Shown here in pieces: positions 56,825-64,000 of a stretch of 64,000 nucleotides of DNA; positions within the stretch are counted from its first letter, which is position 1; each line of letters starts with the position of its first letter. Source of the stretch: Pseudolysinimonas sp051954455. Lineage in GTDB: Bacteria; Actinomycetota; Actinomycetes; Actinomycetales; Microbacteriaceae. The notes beneath the pieces are model-generated. The model was not told where the DNA came from and ran no database searches. It saw nothing but the letters and a program-made list of their open reading frames with translations. Location of the stretch: positions 1 to 64,000 of the forward strand of contig NZ_JBQCHS010000034.1 of the NCBI RefSeq assembly GCF_051954455.1. Direction: 5' to 3'. Position numbers and translations under genes: made by a program.

Positions 56825-57943
56825 ATGACGATCACCCCGGCCGCGCCCGCCGCGCGGCCGGGGCTCGTCGCCCGGCTGTCATCACCCGGCGCCCGTCGCT
56901 GGTACGGGGGCTCGATCTTCGGCCTGATCTACCAGACCCTCGAGGTCGGCAGCATCTGGTTCGCGCCCGCGGGGTCGGTCGGATTCCGCGTGCTGGCGAC
57001 GGCGGTGCTCGTCGTGCTGTACGCCCTCTACGTCGTCCTGCCGCCGGTCCTCTGGCACGAGCGCGCTCCGATCCGCGTCGCCGGGATCGTCGCCTACTGG
57101 GCGCTCACCTGCGTCGAGTTCCCGGTCCTCGGGCCGACCGCGATCTGGATCTGGACGCTCATCGTCGTCATGATCGGGTTCACCTGGATCCCGCGGGTCG
57201 CCTCGTTCGTGCTGCTCGCCGCGATCGTCGGCGCGCAGCTGCTCATCGCGTGGAGCACCGGTTGGGCCGACTCGGTCGCCGTCGCCCCCTACGTGACGCT
57301 CACCGTCGGCATCGGCATGATCGGCTTCGGCCGGCTGGTGCAGCGCAACGCCCAGCTGCGCGAGGCGCAGGAGGAGGTCGCCCGCCTCGCGGTCAGCGAG
57401 GAGCGCGCCCGCCTCGCCCGCGACCTCCACGATTCGCTCGGGCATTCGCTGACGGTCGTGACGGTCAAGTCGGAGCTGGCCCGCAAGCTCGTCGGCCGCG
57501 ACCCGGAGAAGGCGGAGGCCGAGATCGCCGACATCGAGCGGCTCGCGCGCGAGGGGCTCGCCGATCTGCGGGCCGCCGTCGCCGGCTACCGCGACGTCGA
57601 CCTCGAGGCCGAGCTGGCATCCGCGCGCACGGCGCTCGCGGCGGCCGGGATCGCGGCGCACCTCCCCGACGACGCCGCGGTCGTGCGCCATGAGCTGCGC
57701 CCGCTCTTCGGCTGGGTCGTGCGCGAGGGGGTCACGAACGTCATCCGGCACTCCGCCGCGCGGGAGTGCTGGATCGAGCTGAGCGCCAAGCGGGTCATGG
57801 TGCGCGACGACGGGTCGGCCCTCTCGACCGGCACGGGCGGCAACGGGCTGCGCAACCTCCGCGAGCGCGCCGAGGCGGCCGGGGCGCGACTCCGCAGCGG
57901 CCCGCGCGCCGACGGCGGATTCGCCCTCGAGGTCGCGGCATGA
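56825..57943 (+). CDS. Sensor histidine kinase, DesK/HisKA_3 type
   Basis: 372-residue membrane kinase. Five or six hydrophobic segments fill residues about 25-165 without a large extracytoplasmic loop, as in intramembrane-sensing kinases. The HisKA_3 phosphoacceptor is in ARLARDLHDSLGHSLTVV (His near 204). The ATPase domain shows the N box LFGWVVREGVTNVIRHSA (near 297-314) and G box GTGGNGLRNLRERAEAAG (near 339-356). The ATG at 56825 is chosen; a TTG three codons upstream is possible. The stop overlaps the regulator start (ATGA). It probably senses membrane stress or the substrate of the exporter encoded just upstream. Confidence 0.92.
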   Translation: MTITPAAPAARPGLVARLSSPGARRWYGGSIFGLIYQTLEVGSIWFAPAGSVGFRVLATAVLVVLYALYVVLPPVLWHERAPIRVAGIVAYWALTCVEFPVLGPTAIWIWTLIVVMIGFTWIPRVASFVLLAAIVGAQLLIAWSTGWADSVAVAPYVTLTVGIGMIGFGRLVQRNAQLREAQEEVARLAVSEERARLARDLHDSLGHSLTVVTVKSELARKLVGRDPEKAEAEIADIERLAREGLADLRAAVAGYRDVDLEAELASARTALAAAGIAAHLPDDAAVVRHELRPLFGWVVREGVTNVIRHSAARECWIELSAKRVMVRDDGSALSTGTGGNGLRNLRERAEAAGARLRSGPRADGGFALEVAA

Positions 57944-58560
57944 GCGACCCGATCCGCGTTCTCGTCGCCGACGATCAGGCGCTCGTCCGGGGCGCGCTCG
58001 CGTCGCTGCTGAACCTCGAGGACGACATCGAGGTCGTGGCGGAGGTCGGCCGCGGCGACGAGGTCGTGGGCGCCGCCCGCGACCGACGCGCCGACGTCGC
58101 GCTCCTCGACGTCGAGATGCCGGGGCTGGACGGGATCGCGGCCGCCCGCGCGCTCGCGGCCGGGTATCCCGCCTGCCGCGCCCTCATCGTGACGACGTTC
58201 GGACGTCCCGGTTACCTGCGCCTCGCGCTCGAGGCCGGCGCCGCCGGGTTCGTCGTCAAGGACACCCCGTCCGACGAGCTGGCGGCGGCCGTCCGCCGGG
58301 TCGCGGCCGGGCTCCGCGTCGTGGACCCCGCCCTCGCGGCCGAGTCGCTCGCCTCCGGCCCCTCGCCGCTCAGCCGGCGGGAGACCGACGTGCTGCTCGC
58401 CCTCCGCGACGACGGCACGGCGACGGAGGTCGCCCGGCGCCTGCACCTCTCCGAGGGCACCGTCCGCAACCACGTCTCCTCCGCGATCGGCAAGACGAAC
58501 GCGCGCAATGCCGCCGAGGCCGTCCGCATCGCGGCGGAGAACGGCTGGCTCCTCGGCTGA
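57940..58560 (+). CDS. LuxR-family response regulator (NarL/DesR type)
   Basis: 206-residue two-domain regulator. Receiver: VLVADDQALVRGAL (near 7-20), phosphoacceptor Asp in VALLDVEMPGLDGIAA (near 51-66), TTF near 86-88 and the conserved Lys in FVVKDTPSDEL (near 105). The DNA-binding domain has SRRETDVLLALRDDGTATEVA (near 142-162) and SEGTVRNHVSSAIGKTNA (near 168-185). The start overlaps the kinase stop. It likely regulates the adjacent ABC genes through the repeats near 55060. Confidence 0.95.
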   Translation: MSDPIRVLVADDQALVRGALASLLNLEDDIEVVAEVGRGDEVVGAARDRRADVALLDVEMPGLDGIAAARALAAGYPACRALIVTTFGRPGYLRLALEAGAAGFVVKDTPSDELAAAVRRVAAGLRVVDPALAAESLASGPSPLSRRETDVLLALRDDGTATEVARRLHLSEGTVRNHVSSAIGKTNARNAAEAVRIAAENGWLLG

Positions 58561-58620
58561 CCCCGGGCTAGGCTGGCCGGCTGCCCCGCGCCGTGCGAGG
58601 GCGGCGGAAGGAGACGGACG

Positions 58621-59685
58621 ATGCCCGTCCGGATCGTCGAGGTGCCGATCCCGGCCGCCCCGGGCGCCGAGGGATGGGAGCTGTTCGCCGCCGTCTGCGA
58701 GGTGAGCTCGGCCGTGGAGGTGGCCGCCTACGGCACGCCGGAGCTCGCCGAATCGGCCGAGGAGGTCCTGCCCCACTGGCACGACCCGGAGCAGGTCAAG
58801 CACCTGTTCGCCGCCGTCGACGGCGGGCGCGTCGTCGGTCGGCTCGCCGCCTGGACGCCGAACGAGGCGCCCGACAAGGCGAGCAGCTTCGTGCAGGTGC
58901 TGCCCGCGGCGCAGGGCCGCGGCATCGGCTCCCTGCTGCACGCGCGGCTCCTCGAGCTGGCGACGCGACAGGGCTGGTCGCGTGCGGTGACCTGGGCGGC
59001 GGCCTCGGAGGCGCCCGGCGAGCGCCTCGCCCCGCCGACCGGCTTCGGCTCCGTCCCCCGCGACGCCCGCGGGACGCGCTTCCTGCTCGACCGCGGGTGG
59101 CGCCTCGAGCAGGTGGAGCGCTGCAGCCGCTTCGCCCTCCCCGCGGACGCCGATCGCCTCGCCCGTCTCCGCGCCGACGCCGAGACGCGATCGGACGGCT
59201 ACCGGATCCACACCTGGACGGGCTTCACGCCGGAGCCGCTGCGCGGTGGGATGGCGCAGCTCATGGAGCGGATGACGACCGACGCCCCGAGCGCGGGCCT
59301 CGAGGAGCCCGCCGAGAGCTGGGACGCCGACCGCATCCTGGACAACGACCGACGCCTGGCCGACTCCCCCACCACCATGCTGACGAGCGCCGTCGAGCAC
59401 GTGGCGACCGGCCGGCTCGCCGGGATGACCCGGCTGCGTGTGCACGACGACCCGACCCGGCCGGCGTTCCAGTGGGACACCATCGTCCGTCGCGAGGACC
59501 GCGGCCACCGGCTCGGCATGCTCCTCAAGATCGTCAATCTCCAGGCGCTCGAGGAGCGGATGCCGGGCCGCCCGTCGGTCATCACCTGGAACGCCGAGGA
59601 GAACCGGCACATGCTCGACGTCAACGAGGCCCTCGGCTTCGTCCCGATCGGATACGAGGGCGCCTGGCGGAAGGACCTGACGTGA
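58621..59685 (+). CDS. Tandem GNAT acetyltransferase
   Basis: 354-residue protein with two GNAT-like halves. The N-terminal half has the acetyl-CoA motif VQVLPAAQGRGIGSLLHARLL (near 91-111), with the RGIG loop intact. The C-terminal half has a second, weaker motif VRREDRGHRLGMLLKIVNLQAL (near 284-305), followed by TWNAEENRHMLDVNEALGFVPIGY near 320-343. Such tandem proteins are common in actinobacteria; substrates range from aminoglycosides to mycothiol intermediates and cannot be assigned. GAAGGAG ahead of the ATG sets the start. The methyltransferase start overlaps its stop (GTGA). Confidence 0.88.
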   Translation: MPVRIVEVPIPAAPGAEGWELFAAVCEVSSAVEVAAYGTPELAESAEEVLPHWHDPEQVKHLFAAVDGGRVVGRLAAWTPNEAPDKASSFVQVLPAAQGRGIGSLLHARLLELATRQGWSRAVTWAAASEAPGERLAPPTGFGSVPRDARGTRFLLDRGWRLEQVERCSRFALPADADRLARLRADAETRSDGYRIHTWTGFTPEPLRGGMAQLMERMTTDAPSAGLEEPAESWDADRILDNDRRLADSPTTMLTSAVEHVATGRLAGMTRLRVHDDPTRPAFQWDTIVRREDRGHRLGMLLKIVNLQALEERMPGRPSVITWNAEENRHMLDVNEALGFVPIGYEGAWRKDLT

Positions 59686-60521
59686 CCGACGTCGACTACC
59701 TCGCGCTCAACCGCGCCAACTGGGACGACCGCGCCGAGGTCCACGCCGCCTCCGCGGGGTACGACCTGGCACGCTATCGCGACGATCCGCGCGCGATCTC
59801 GGACGTCGTCTCCTTCGACCGTCCGCTCCTCGGCGACGTCGCCGGGCTCGACGCGGTGCACCTGCAGTGCCACATCGGCACCGACACGCTCTCGCTCGCG
59901 CGGCTCGGGGCGCGGATGACGGGGCTCGACCTGTCGCCGACCTCGCTGCGGGTCGCGCGCGAGCTCGCGGCGTCGGCCGGAGCGGACATCCCCTACGTCG
60001 AGTCCGACGTGTACGGCGCGGTGGACGCGCTCGGCGCCGGGCGGTTCGACCTCGTCTACGTCAGCGTCGGCGCGATCTGCTGGCTGCCCTCGGTCGCACG
60101 GTGGGCGGCGACGGTCGCGGCCCTGCTCCGGCCGGGCGGACGCCTGTTCATCCGCGACGGGCATCCCGTGCTCCTGGCGGTCGGCGAGGAGCACCCCGAG
60201 CGGCTCGAGCTCGAGTACCCCTACTTCGAGATGCCGGAGCCGATGGTGTGGGACCAGGACGGCACCTACGTCGATGCCGATCGCCCGCTGACCGCCACCC
60301 GCACCGCCGAGTGGAACCACGGTCTCGGCGAGATCGTGACAGCGGTGCTGGCGAGCGGGATGACGCCGACCGGCCTCGTGGAGCACCGGAGCGCACCGTG
60401 GTGCGCGATCCCCGAGCTCATGGAGCCGGACGACGCGCCCGGCGAGTGGCGTCTGCGGGAGCGGCCGGAGCGGCTGCCGCTGAGCTTCACGCTGCAGGCG
60501 GTGAAGCCCGCCGCCCCGTGA
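59682..60521 (+). CDS. Class I SAM-dependent methyltransferase
   Basis: 279-residue methyltransferase. Motif I HLQCHIGTDTLSLARLGARMTG (near 56-77) fits the SAM-binding loop, although the central Gly-rich signature reads CHIGTDT. TGLDLSPTSLRVARELA (near 76-92) holds the acidic residue for ribose. FDLVYVSVGAICWLPSV (near 123-139) and LRPGGRLFIRDGHPVLL (near 149-165) follow. The C-terminal part, with NHGLGEIVTAVLASGM near 208-223, resembles small-molecule methyltransferases. GTG start coupled to the acetyltransferase gene. Convergent with mutM, 6 nt apart. Substrate unknown. Confidence 0.9.
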   Translation: MTDVDYLALNRANWDDRAEVHAASAGYDLARYRDDPRAISDVVSFDRPLLGDVAGLDAVHLQCHIGTDTLSLARLGARMTGLDLSPTSLRVARELAASAGADIPYVESDVYGAVDALGAGRFDLVYVSVGAICWLPSVARWAATVAALLRPGGRLFIRDGHPVLLAVGEEHPERLELEYPYFEMPEPMVWDQDGTYVDADRPLTATRTAEWNHGLGEIVTAVLASGMTPTGLVEHRSAPWCAIPELMEPDDAPGEWRLRERPERLPLSFTLQAVKPAAP

Positions 60522-60527
60522 CCTCGA

Positions 60528-61424
60528 TCAGCGCGCGCGGATGCGCTGGCAGCGCGGGCAGAAGTGCGACCCGCGGTTCATGAACGTCTCCCGCACGATC
60601 GGCGTCCCGCAGCGCGGGCACGGCTCCCCCTGCTGCCCGTAGGCGTTCAGCGAGTGGGAGAAGTATCCCGACGCCCCGTTGACGTTGACGTACTGCGCGT
60701 CGAAGCTCGTGCCGCCCTCGCGGAGCGCCTTGCCGAGCACGAGGCGCACCTCGGCGAGCAGGGTCGCCGCGCGCGGGCGCGACAGCGTCTCGGTCGGCTG
60801 GTCGTAGTGGAGGCGCGCCGCCCACAGCGCCTCGTCGGCGTAGATGTTGCCGATGCCGCTGATCAGCGTCTGGTCGAGCAGAGCCCGCTTGATGGTGGTG
60901 CGCTTGCGGCGCAGGGCGTCGAGGAAGCGGCGATCGTCGAACAGCGGATCGAGCGGATCACGGGCGATGTGGGCGACCTGCGACGGGATGCGCTGCTCCG
61001 GGCGGTCGGGCGCCGGCACGAGGCCGTCGATCACCATGGAGCCGAAGATGCGCTGGTCGACGAAGTCGACGCGCAGCGGGCCGGGCCGGCCGTCACCGGT
61101 GCCGAGCGGGGAGTCGAGGTCGAGCACGACGCGCGTGAGGCGGTCACGCGCGTGGTCGGGCGAACGCAGCAGGACCTGCCCCGACATCCCGAGGTGCACG
61201 CCGAGCACCTCGTCGGAGCCGTCGAGCGGTACCCAGAGGAACTTGCCGCGACGCTTCGGGGCGGCGAGACGCGCGCCGGTCAGCCGCTGGACGAAGTCCT
61301 CGGACGGCCCGTCGTGGCGCCGGAGCGAACGCGCGTCGAGCACCTCGACGCGTCGCACGGTCGCGCCCGTGACGGCGGGTTCGAGGCCCGCGCGGACGAC
61401 CTCGACCTCGGGGAGCTCGGGCAC
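60528..61424 (-). CDS. mutM: Formamidopyrimidine-DNA glycosylase
   Basis: 298-residue Fpg that removes 8-oxoguanine and cuts the strand. PELPEVE at 2-8 provides the catalytic Pro2 and Glu3. The beta-hairpin lysine is in RRGKFLWVPL (near 58-67). The H2TH region is ALLDQTLISGIGNIYADEALW (near 181-201). The C-terminal zinc finger has CPRCGTP...HFCPRCQ (near 267-294, four Cys). Key residues are complete. GTG start at 61424; it follows rnc by 6 nt in the order rpmF-rnc-mutM. Confidence 0.96.
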   Translation of the reverse strand: MPELPEVEVVRAGLEPAVTGATVRRVEVLDARSLRRHDGPSEDFVQRLTGARLAAPKRRGKFLWVPLDGSDEVLGVHLGMSGQVLLRSPDHARDRLTRVVLDLDSPLGTGDGRPGPLRVDFVDQRIFGSMVIDGLVPAPDRPEQRIPSQVAHIARDPLDPLFDDRRFLDALRRKRTTIKRALLDQTLISGIGNIYADEALWAARLHYDQPTETLSRPRAATLLAEVRLVLGKALREGGTSFDAQYVNVNGASGYFSHSLNAYGQQGEPCPRCGTPIVRETFMNRGSHFCPRCQRIRAR

Positions 61425-61430
61425 GCGGGT

Positions 61431-62144
61431 CTAGGCCTTCTTCGACCGGCTCTGCAGCAGGCCCCACGCGGCGAGCGCGGCCTGCATCTCCGCCGTCTTC
61501 TTGCTCGTGCCCTCGCCGCCGGCGATCGTCGGCCCGGTGCCGAGCGCGACGTCGGCGTGGAAGCGCTTCGAGTGGTCCGGGCCGGAGTCGGTCACCGTGT
61601 AGACGGGGAGACCGCGGCCCATGCGGGCGGCCAGCTCCTGCAGGCTCGTCTTCGGATCCATCGCCGCGCCGAAGCGCTCCGGCTCCTGCAGCAGCGGCTC
61701 CACGAGACGCAGCACGAGACCCGTCGCATCGTCGCCCCCGGCCGACAGGTAGGCGGCGCCGATCACGGCCTCGAGCGCATCGGCGAGGATCGACGCCTTC
61801 TCGCGGCCCCCGGTCATCTCCTCGCCCTTGCCGAGGCGGATGTGCGCGCCGAGCCCGATCCGGCCGGCGATGTCGGCGAGCGCGACCGACGACACGAGCG
61901 ACGCCCGGCGCTTCGCGAGGTCGCCCTCGTCGAGCTCGGGGTTGTCGCGGTACAGCTTGACCGTCACGGCCTGCCCGAGGATCGCGTCGCCGAGGAACTC
62001 GAGGCGCTCGTTGTGCCCGATGCCGCCGTTCTCGTACGCGAACGATCGGTGCGTGAGCGCGAGCTCGAGCAGGTCGGGAGCGATCTCGACCCGCAGCTGG
62101 TCCAGCAGGCCCCGGTGCGCGTCGACCGCGGTCGCCGCCCCCGT
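61431..62144 (-). CDS. rnc: Ribonuclease III (start codon unclear)
   Basis: Double-strand-specific endoribonuclease for rRNA and mRNA processing. The catalytic domain has LALTHRSFAYENGG, the signature NERLEFLGDAILGQAV and DALEAVIGAAYL. The dsRBD follows with DPKTSLQELAARMGRGLPVY. About 226-238 residues are expected. No ATG, GTG or TTG occurs in frame between the middle of the upstream DUF177 gene (GTG-compatible Val codons at about 62528 and 62495) and the GTG in QAVTVKL, which lies after the signature and would destroy the enzyme. Candidates near the expected terminus are ACG (62144), GTC (62126) and CTG (62108). The end coordinate here is the upstream-most of these and is uncertain. Either a non-standard start is used or a base is wrong. 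Confidence 0.85.
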   Translation of the reverse strand, partial: TGAATAVDAHRGLLDQLRVEIAPDLLELALTHRSFAYENGGIGHNERLEFLGDAILGQAVTVKLYRDNPELDEGDLAKRRASLVSSVALADIAGRIGLGAHIRLGKGEEMTGGREKASILADALEAVIGAAYLSAGGDDATGLVLRLVEPLLQEPERFGAAMDPKTSLQELAARMGRGLPVYTVTDSGPDHSKRFHADVALGTGPTIAGGEGTSKKTAEMQAALAAWGLLQSRSKKA

Positions 62145-62154
62145 GGTCTCGGGA

Positions 62155-62358
62155 CTAGACGTCGGCGACCTTGCGGCCCTTGTACTCCAGGTACAGGGGC
62201 GTGCCGGCGGAGTCCTCGACGACCTTGGCGCGGTGCGGGAGGCTGTAGACGGTCCGGCCGTTCTCGACCGACTTGACGAGCTTCGGGAGCTCGGCCTTCC
62301 ACTGCGAGCGGCGCGAGCGGGTGTTCGAGCGCGACTGCTTGCGCTTGGGAACGGCCAT
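62155..62358 (-). CDS. rpmF: 50S ribosomal protein L32
   Basis: 67-residue L32. N-terminal AVPKRKQSRSNTRSRRSQW (2-20) is diagnostic. The C-terminal half (ENGRTVYSLPHRAKVVED, near 32-49, then LYLEYKGRKVADV) lacks the four zinc cysteines seen in Cys-positive L32 paralogues, so it is a zinc-independent type. ATG start. It lies between the DUF177 gene and rnc, as usual. Slightly longer than E. coli L32 (57). Confidence 0.97.
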   Translation of the reverse strand: MAVPKRKQSRSNTRSRRSQWKAELPKLVKSVENGRTVYSLPHRAKVVEDSAGTPLYLEYKGRKVADV

Positions 62359-62412
62359 GGTGATCTCTTCTCTGTGCTCGGCCTCGGCGGCCGGAAGGCT
62401 GGGGTCCTGGTG

Positions 62413-62934
62413 CTACTCGCCCGGGTGGTCCGTGCGGAAGCCCTCGAGCGCCGCCCAGCGCGGGTCGGGCGCGGGCGGCTGGTCCTCCGCCGGACTCGCG
62501 AGCTTCTCCCCCGTGGCGGGGTCGAGACCCGGGCAGTCCGGCCGGCAGACCGGCTGGAACGGCAGCGACAGCACCACCGCATCCCGCACGACGGGTTCGA
62601 GATCCACGTGGTCGTCTCGAACCGCGAAGTCGACAGCTTCGTCAGGAGAATACGCGAAAAGCTCCTGGAAATCGACTTCGACGGGGAGCGAGACGGGGTC
62701 GAGGCACCGCACGCACTCGCCGCTCGCGGTCGTGTGCACGTCGGCCGTCACGAGGATCCCCTCGTGCAGACCCTCGAGGCGGACGTCGATCTCGAGCGGG
62801 GTGCCGGCGTCGACGTGGGCCGCGCCCTCGCCCAGCTGTTCGGGCGCCGGGAAGGAGAGCGTGCGCTCGCGCATCTCCCCCGGCCGGTGCACGAGGTCGT
62901 GGACGGCGAGGTCGTACGGGTTGCGGGCGGACAC
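62413..62934 (-). CDS. DUF177 / YceD family protein
   Basis: 173-residue acidic protein of the YceD/DUF177 family, encoded upstream of rpmF in most bacteria and linked to large-subunit rRNA accumulation in plants and bacteria. ARNPYDLAVHDLVHRPGEM (3-21) is the typical opening. A CxxC...CxxxC pair (ECVRCLDPV near 76-84 and VCRPDCPGLD near 137-146) is the core landmark. The GTG at 62934 is preferred; a TTG at 62943 would add three residues. The start is only about 20 nt from the divergent cofD start, so its promoter must lie inside cofD. Confidence 0.88.
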   Translation of the reverse strand: MSARNPYDLAVHDLVHRPGEMRERTLSFPAPEQLGEGAAHVDAGTPLEIDVRLEGLHEGILVTADVHTTASGECVRCLDPVSLPVEVDFQELFAYSPDEAVDFAVRDDHVDLEPVVRDAVVLSLPFQPVCRPDCPGLDPATGEKLASPAEDQPPAPDPRWAALEGFRTDHPGE

Positions 62935-62953
62935 GTCGTGCAAGGGTACTCGG

Positions 62954-63940
62954 GTGAGGGTGACGGTGCTGGCGGGCGGAGTCGGCGGTTCGAGGTTCCT
63001 GAAGGGCGTGCGCGCGGCGCTGCGCGACGGCGAGCCGTCGGAGATCACGGCCGTCGTGAACACCGGCGACGACATGTGGCTGGCGGGCCTGCGGATTGCG
63101 CCGGACCTCGACACGATCGCCTACGCGCTCGCGGGCGTGAACGACGAGGAGCGCGGCTGGGGCCGGGCCGGGGAGACGATGCGGGTCTCCGAGGAGCTGG
63201 CGGCGTTCGGCGTCGGCTGGCCGTGGTTCACCCTCGGCGACCTGGACCTCGGCACCCACATCGCCCGCACGGCGTTCCTCCACGACGGCCTGCCGCTCAG
63301 CGAGGCGACGCGGCGGATCACCGCCCGCTGGCCGCTCGGGGCCGGCGCCGCGTCGATCGAGCTGCTGCCGGCGACCGACGACGAGGTCGAGACCCACGTC
63401 GTGACCGACGACGGCGAGCTGCACTTCGAGGAGTGGTGGACGCGGCTCCGCGCCGCGGCGCCGGCGCGCGCGTTCGTGCAGACCGGCGTCGAGGCGTCGC
63501 GGCCGGCGCCCGGCGTGCTGGAGGCGATCCGCGACGCGGACGTCGTGCTGCTCGCCCCGTCGAACCCGGTCGTCTCGATCGGCACGATCCTCGGCATCCC
63601 CGGCATCCGCGACGCGGTGGCGACGACCCCTGCGCCCGTGATCGGCGTCGCCGGGATCATCGGCGGCGCGGTCGTGCGCGGCATGGCCGACGCCTGCCTC
63701 AGCGCGATCGGCGTCGCGACCGACGCGGCGGCGGTGGCCCGGCACTACGGCCCGCGCTCGGCCGGCGGGCTCCTCGACGGCTGGCTCGTCGACGAGGTGG
63801 ACGCGGCGTCGGCCGCCGGGCTCGAGGCGGACGGCATCCGCACCCGGGCGCTCCCCCTGCGGATGCGCGACGATGCGTCGTCGGTCGCGATCGTCCGCGC
63901 GGCCCTGGGACTGGCGGCGAGCGGGTCGACCCGAGGATGA
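62954..63940 (+). CDS. cofD: 2-phospho-L-lactate transferase CofD (F420 biosynthesis)
   Basis: 328-residue enzyme that joins the phospholactate or phosphoenolpyruvyl moiety to the deazaflavin Fo. Signature VTVLAGGVGGSRFLKGV at the N-terminus (3-19), VVNTGDDMWLAGLRIAPDLDT (near 34-54), GWPWFTLGDLDLGTHIART (near 90-108), and LAPSNPVVSIGTILGIPGIRD (near 200-220). All are typical of CofD/FbiA. GTG start, divergent from the DUF177 gene. Its stop overlaps the next gene's ATG. It explains how the LLM and NADP-reductase proteins in the window obtain F420; other F420 genes are not in the window. Confidence 0.95.
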   Translation: MRVTVLAGGVGGSRFLKGVRAALRDGEPSEITAVVNTGDDMWLAGLRIAPDLDTIAYALAGVNDEERGWGRAGETMRVSEELAAFGVGWPWFTLGDLDLGTHIARTAFLHDGLPLSEATRRITARWPLGAGAASIELLPATDDEVETHVVTDDGELHFEEWWTRLRAAAPARAFVQTGVEASRPAPGVLEAIRDADVVLLAPSNPVVSIGTILGIPGIRDAVATTPAPVIGVAGIIGGAVVRGMADACLSAIGVATDAAAVARHYGPRSAGGLLDGWLVDEVDAASAAGLEADGIRTRALPLRMRDDASSVAIVRAALGLAASGSTRG

Positions 63941-64000
63941 CGGACCCGGTCGTGCTCCGGGAGGACGACCCGCGGACGACGGATCTGCTCGCCCACGGCT
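63937..64000 (+). CDS. Start of an unidentified gene, cut by the window end
   Basis: An ATG overlaps the cofD stop by four bases (ATGA), a pattern seen repeatedly in this window. Only 21 residues are visible, beginning MTDPVVLREDDPRTTDL and ending LAHG. Several acidic and Arg residues recall the start of some acetyltransferases, but the fragment is too short to name. Confidence 0.5.
   Translation, partial: MTDPVVLREDDPRTTDLLAHG

Noticed and set aside
1..64000. tRNA, rRNA, SRP RNA or riboswitch genes
   Set aside because: I looked for cloverleaf-like sequence and conserved rRNA pieces by eye and found none. A covariance-model search could still find something I missed.

Overview
The window is chromosomal DNA of a high-GC (about 70% or more) actinomycete, most probably a member of the Microbacteriaceae. 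Support comes from the codon bias (C/G at nearly every third position), the frequent GTG starts, the many 4-bp ATGA/GTGA gene overlaps, DUF2510, DUF3097, DUF2469 and DUF6264-type proteins, coenzyme F420 genes, a GlgE-type glycogen locus, and gene order (cdsA-frr-pyrH-tsf-rpsB, xerC, dprA-comM-yraN, rnhB-lepB-rplS, trmD-rimM-KH-rpsP, ffh, ftsY, smc, rpmF-rnc-mutM). No rRNA, tRNA, CRISPR array, insertion sequence, phage or plasmid gene was seen. It is core chromosome with a few inserted accessory genes.

Layout. 0.2-12.2 kb: a cysteine desulfurase, then glucan metabolism: debranching enzyme glgX, phosphorylase glgP (minus strand), maltosyltransferase glgE and branching enzyme glgB. A small DUF2510 protein, a YbaK-type deacylase and an F420-type NADP reductase lie inside this region. 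glgE carries an in-frame amber codon (codon 280) where relatives have Glu. 12.2-22.5 kb: envelope and cell-shape proteins (a thioredoxin-fold/TPR protein, a large membrane protein with an internal lipobox, a 691-residue DivIVA-like coiled-coil protein, an AI-2E family transporter, a lytic transglycosylase-like protein, a second DivIVA-like protein), then cdsA and frr. 22.6-29.2 kb: an ATPase, a DUF3097 protein, pyrH, tsf, rpsB, an M23 peptidase and xerC. 29.3-35.9 kb: a phosphodiesterase, dprA, comM, yraN, DUF2469, rnhB, lepB and rplS. 36-45 kb: the trmD-rimM-KH-rpsP block, split by plus-strand map and an AbiEi/DUF559-like gene, followed by ffh, a carbonic-anhydrase-like protein, two F420-dependent LLM oxidoreductases and ftsY. 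45-51 kb: a photolyase-like flavoprotein and a tightly packed plus-strand operon (amidohydrolase, LLM oxidoreductase, DUF885, TIGR04076, histidine phosphatase). 51-55 kb: smc. 55-58.6 kb: an ABC exporter with a DesKR-type two-component system. 58.6-64 kb: an acetyltransferase, a methyltransferase, mutM, rnc, rpmF, a DUF177 gene, cofD and the start of an unidentified gene.

How the genes fit together. glgX, glgP and glgB would handle branching and breakdown of glucan, and glgE would extend it from maltose-1-phosphate. The amber codon would stop that last step unless it is read through or is a sequence error. cofD supplies F420, and three LLM oxidoreductases and the NADP reductase are its probable users. 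ffh, ftsY and lepB form the SRP/secretion route. rpsP, rimM, trmD and rplS form the ribosome-maturation block.

Many genes that begin a transcription unit have a TANNNT -10 box only 6-9 nt before the start codon and no Shine-Dalgarno sequence, so leaderless transcription looks common. By contrast, rpsP and rplS share a nearly identical promoter block and have leaders of more than 100 nt. Two large intergenic palindromes (12.1 and 55.0 kb) look like dispersed or regulatory elements. rnc has no ATG, GTG or TTG at a sensible start position.
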